Below are positions 6,678 to 9,046 of a DNA stretch of 9,046 nt, piece by piece. The stretch covers positions 1 through 9,046 of the forward strand of contig CAZJQZ010000098.1 of assembly GCA_964548045.1 (NCBI GenBank), written 5' to 3'. A program made the translations under genes and the position numbers. The notes beneath the pieces were generated by a model that searched no databases, was not told the origin of the DNA, and was given only the letters and a program-made list of their open reading frames with translations. This DNA comes from JBGLNL01 sp964548045 (lineage in GTDB: Bacteria > Chloroflexota > Dehalococcoidia > SZUA-161 > SpSt-899). The first letter of the stretch is position 1. Every line of letters begins with the position of its first letter.

Positions 6678-9031
6678 AACAACTGATAGGAACGATGGTA
6701 ATTCTAAATCTAATAATCGTGATGTTTGTAACGGGGGTGATCTCCGTGGGAGCACAGGGTGGTGAACCGGATGCCGGAGTCCCCACATCGATGAACTATC
6801 AGGGATACCTTACTGATGACACTGGCGAGCCTGTTGCTGGACCAGTTGATATCACCTTCACCATCTATACCACCGGCGGTGTGCCGGTATGGGCCGAAAA
6901 ACATTTTGGGATTGAGCCATCAAATGGTCTTTTTAGCGTAGAACTAGGTGATCACGGCAGTCCTATGGCCGCGGCAGTTTTTGACGGAAACATGGAACTG
7001 GGAATCAAGGTCAATAATGATACTGAGATGAACCCGCGTCAGAAGATAGCCAGCATGGGGTATGCCCTGCGTTGTGAGGAAGCCAACAATGCCAATACCC
7101 TTGATGGTATGGATTCCTTTGATTTCGTAGCCGCTGGTGGTGATACCATGAGCGGTGCGCTGAATATCAGCAGCAATTTGGATGTCACTGGCAATACCTC
7201 GCTCGGTAATGCTTCAACAGATTCATTGACGGTTGCGGCACGCGTCAATAGTGATCTGATTCCATTGATCGATAACTCTTACGATCTGGGCTATTTTACC
7301 CGATACTGGCAGGACCTGTATGTAGATGATGCCTATACCAACAGATTGTTTACTGAGGGATATGCTTATATAAGCGGAACTCTAAACCTTGCCGACGACG
7401 ATGGTGATAATGACACCATCCTCTTTGACCACAAATCCGATTACAAGCATCTCCAGTGGAATGAGGCAAATGACAGGTTTGAATTCAATAGTGATTTGAA
7501 TGTGAGTGGTACAGTTAGCGCAACATCATTTGTGGGTGACGGAACCGGTCTTACAGGGGTTGATTCCTTGTGGAATGAAAGCAGTTCTGATATTTACTAT
7601 AATTCCGGCAATGTGGGGATAGGAATTACCATCCCGAATTCATTGCTTCATGTCGAAGGGAATAGCAGCAATCCGACTATAAAAGGGGTAAACAGTGGTA
7701 ATGGACAAGGATTATATGGCATTACTTACGGTTCAGGCGCCGCGGTTCAGGGTATGAGCAATGGTGCAGGTGCAGGAGGCTATTTTACCTCCGCATCCGG
7801 GTATGGCCTTATTGTAGCCAATGGAAATGTTGGAATTGGAACGACAAGTCCGACTTCACTGCTCGAGGTGGATGGAGTTATAACTGCCGCCCACGGCGAC
7901 TCAGACAACTGGAATGCGGCATACGGATGGGGTGACCATGACACAGCAGGGTATCTGCAGTCAGAAACCGATCCGGTATTTGGTAGCAGCGCGGCATCCG
8001 GTATAAGCGGCACTGATATCAGCGAGTGGGACACTGCCTACGGTTGGGGAAACCATGCTACAGCAGGATATGATGACACCAATGATTCGTGGACTGGTAC
8101 AGGTAGTACATCTACAACCTCTGGTAATGTTGGCATTGGAATTAACAGTCCGGAGACCATGCTACATATATATCATGGTGCGGGAGGAGGCAGTAATCCC
8201 GATACGACCTACGACCCACTGGCAATTGAAAGTGCAAACAATGCATATGTCAATTTGATAACCCCTTCCAGCAATTTAGGTGGCTTAGTATTCTCGGATA
8301 ACGTTCGGGCCAGAGGACTTATCGGTTATGATCATACTGATGACCACATGCAATTCCGTACGAATGGCAGCATCCGGATGAAAATCAACTCATCAGGAGA
8401 CATTGGCATTGGAACCACTTCCCCAGGCAACAGATTGGATATCAATACTACCAACACCGATAAAGGTATTGCATTTAATGGTGAAGATGCTCTTACTGGT
8501 TATAACGGTAATGAGTGGCTTTACCTTAATCCTAATCAGGATTATACAGGAGGTGTGTATACCCCGGCCAATTTTGTTGCTTATGGAAATCTGGGGGTTG
8601 GCGATAGTTCGCCGGTGGCACAATTTGTTGTTGGTTCTGATGCTGGTGTGGACTATGTCGCCGGGGCCGGTGATGCCTACGTTCAAAATGACCTCGAAGT
8701 GGATGGCACAATCTACGGGGATCTTACCGGATCAGTCGACCTCAATTACACACCGGGATCGATATTGTTTACTGGCTCTGGCGGAGTGATTAGTCAGAAT
8801 AATTCCGCTTTGTACTGGGATAATACTAACAATCGTTTGGGGATAAATAATTCCTCTCCAGTTGATGATTTGCATGTTAAGGGTACGGGTGTACTCAGGG
8901 GGTATTTGAAAGCACCACTACGGATGGTGGGATTTCGATTGTTTCCAGCACCGGGCAGGACTATGGCTTACATTCACTCGATGATGGGGGATTTGCCATA
9001 TATGACCGGACCGACATACGATATCCTTTAA
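6674..9031 (+). CDS. Secreted tail-fibre-like repeat protein (frameshifted near 8900, probably 3' incomplete)
   Basis: An exported, elongated, probably trimeric beta-structured protein of the kind found as phage-tail-like or cell-surface fibres. Residues 1-28 are a signal peptide with a long hydrophobic core (VILNLIIVMFVTGVISVGA). Residues 38-135 match a common N-terminal module: MNYQGYLTDDTGEPVAG, VWAEKH, NGLFSVELGD, then MNPRQKIASMGYALR. NANTLDG, DNSYDLG...YWQDLYV and SATSFVGDGTGLTGV follow, all typical linkers of fibre proteins. The middle has six NVGIG-type repeats and two WxxAYGWGxHxTAGY motifs (Trp413, Trp452). The start has AGGAGGT at 6663-6669, only four bases before the ATG. The last 43 codons (from about 8903) lose family character, and the proper sequence continues in another frame to the window end, so the stop at 9029-9031 is probably an artefact of an indel. 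A C-terminal chaperone domain such as peptidase S74 would be expected further on but is not visible. Confidence 0.88.
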   Translation: MKQLIGTMVILNLIIVMFVTGVISVGAQGGEPDAGVPTSMNYQGYLTDDTGEPVAGPVDITFTIYTTGGVPVWAEKHFGIEPSNGLFSVELGDHGSPMAAAVFDGNMELGIKVNNDTEMNPRQKIASMGYALRCEEANNANTLDGMDSFDFVAAGGDTMSGALNISSNLDVTGNTSLGNASTDSLTVAARVNSDLIPLIDNSYDLGYFTRYWQDLYVDDAYTNRLFTEGYAYISGTLNLADDDGDNDTILFDHKSDYKHLQWNEANDRFEFNSDLNVSGTVSATSFVGDGTGLTGVDSLWNESSSDIYYNSGNVGIGITIPNSLLHVEGNSSNPTIKGVNSGNGQGLYGITYGSGAAVQGMSNGAGAGGYFTSASGYGLIVANGNVGIGTTSPTSLLEVDGVITAAHGDSDNWNAAYGWGDHDTAGYLQSETDPVFGSSAASGISGTDISEWDTAYGWGNHATAGYDDTNDSWTGTGSTSTTSGNVGIGINSPETMLHIYHGAGGGSNPDTTYDPLAIESANNAYVNLITPSSNLGGLVFSDNVRARGLIGYDHTDDHMQFRTNGSIRMKINSSGDIGIGTTSPGNRLDINTTNTDKGIAFNGEDALTGYNGNEWLYLNPNQDYTGGVYTPANFVAYGNLGVGDSSPVAQFVVGSDAGVDYVAGAGDAYVQNDLEVDGTIYGDLTGSVDLNYTPGSILFTGSGGVISQNNSALYWDNTNNRLGINNSSPVDDLHVKGTGVLRGYLKAPLRMVGFRLFPAPGRTMAYIHSMMGDLPYMTGPTYDIL
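7607..8885 (+). repeat. Six NVGIG-type repeats inside the fibre-like protein
   Basis: The motif [NS]G-N-[VIL]-G-[IV]-G-x-x-x-P-x-x-x-[LF]-x-[VI] starts with its Asn or equivalent codon at 7610, 7826, 8126, 8399, 8588 and 8831. The copies read NVGIGITIPNSLLHVEG, NVGIGTTSPTSLLEVDG, NVGIGINSPETMLHIYH, DIGIGTTSPGNRLDINT, NLGVGDSSPVAQFVVG and RLGINNSSPVDDLHVKG. They lie 63 to 100 residues apart, separated by variable Gly/Ser/Asn-rich loops. The later copies are the most diverged. Such repeats are a standard building unit of tail-fibre and similar surface proteins. Confidence 0.85.
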
Positions 9032-9046
9032 AAATTAACACTGATG
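8898..9046 (+). other. Frameshift site and displaced continuation of the fibre-like gene
   Basis: A run of five G lies at 8898-8902. Reading from 8902 in the -1 frame gives 48 open codons to the window end, beginning VFESTTTDGGISIVS and ending in YPLKINTD, with DDGGFAIYDRT in between. That is typical fibre-protein sequence, unlike the Met/Pro-rich tail in the nominal frame. One extra G in the run would join the frames as ...HVKGTGVLRGVFEST. The cause could be a consensus error, a real deletion, or slippage at the G tract. Confidence 0.82.

Noticed and set aside
8403..8789. 128-codon plus-strand frame overlapping the fibre-like gene
   Set aside because: It runs in another frame across clear NVGIG repeats of the main gene and has no recognisable features.
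8896..8904. Programmed -1 ribosomal frameshift at the G run
   Set aside because: No classic X XXY YYZ slippery heptamer is in frame and I see no obvious downstream stem. An indel or consensus error is simpler, though only read data can settle it.

Overview
The window is bacterial chromosomal DNA carrying three well-supported plus-strand genes, one probable small minus-strand gene and a repeat-rich spacer. I see no rRNA, tRNA, CRISPR array, transposase or integrase. The style of the genes (a very long multi-PAS hybrid kinase, an MFE-2-type dehydrogenase, a tail-fibre-like surface protein) and dispersed palindromes of the GTCATTCCCGC and GTCAT(T/C)GCGAGG kinds fit a free-living anaerobe or sediment-type bacterium. 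Chloroflexota (Dehalococcoidia-like) or a deltaproteobacterial lineage are my best guesses. This placement is a low-confidence impression, not a result.

Layout. Bases 3-4577 are the 3' part of a giant hybrid sensor histidine kinase whose start lies upstream of the window. In order it has the tail of one PAS domain, a full PAS, a cysteine-bearing GAF-like domain, a coiled coil, five more PAS domains, HisKA, HATPase_c and two receiver domains. A 228-base gap follows, with a good sigma70-like promoter (4643-4672), an inverted repeat just downstream of it and a strong Shine-Dalgarno. Bases 4806-5708 encode a 300-residue short-chain dehydrogenase resembling the 3-hydroxyacyl-CoA dehydrogenase part of peroxisomal multifunctional enzyme 2. 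It ends at a perfect 19-bp stem bidirectional terminator.

Bases 5709-6673 are an accessory spacer. They hold a possible 26-codon minus-strand gene remnant abutting that terminator, two palindromic repeat elements, a second bidirectional terminator serving a small cysteine-rich minus-strand gene (6429 to 6175), and a degenerate third repeat. Bases 6674-9046 encode a secreted, repeat-built protein like phage tail-fibre or surface fibre proteins. Its reading frame is broken by a probable one-base loss in a G run at 8898-8902, and the true frame runs open off the window end, so the apparent stop at 9029-9031 is probably not the natural C-terminus.

The three large genes do not form an obvious pathway: signalling, acyl-CoA/lipid-type metabolism, and an exported fibre-like protein. 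The SDR has its own promoter and terminator, and the fibre gene lies beyond a second terminator, so they look like independent transcription units. I found no convincing new multi-gene system. The most useful leads are the frameshift in the fibre gene, the internal duplication and cysteine-bearing sensor module of the kinase, and the small zinc-ribbon-like minus-strand gene with its own terminator.
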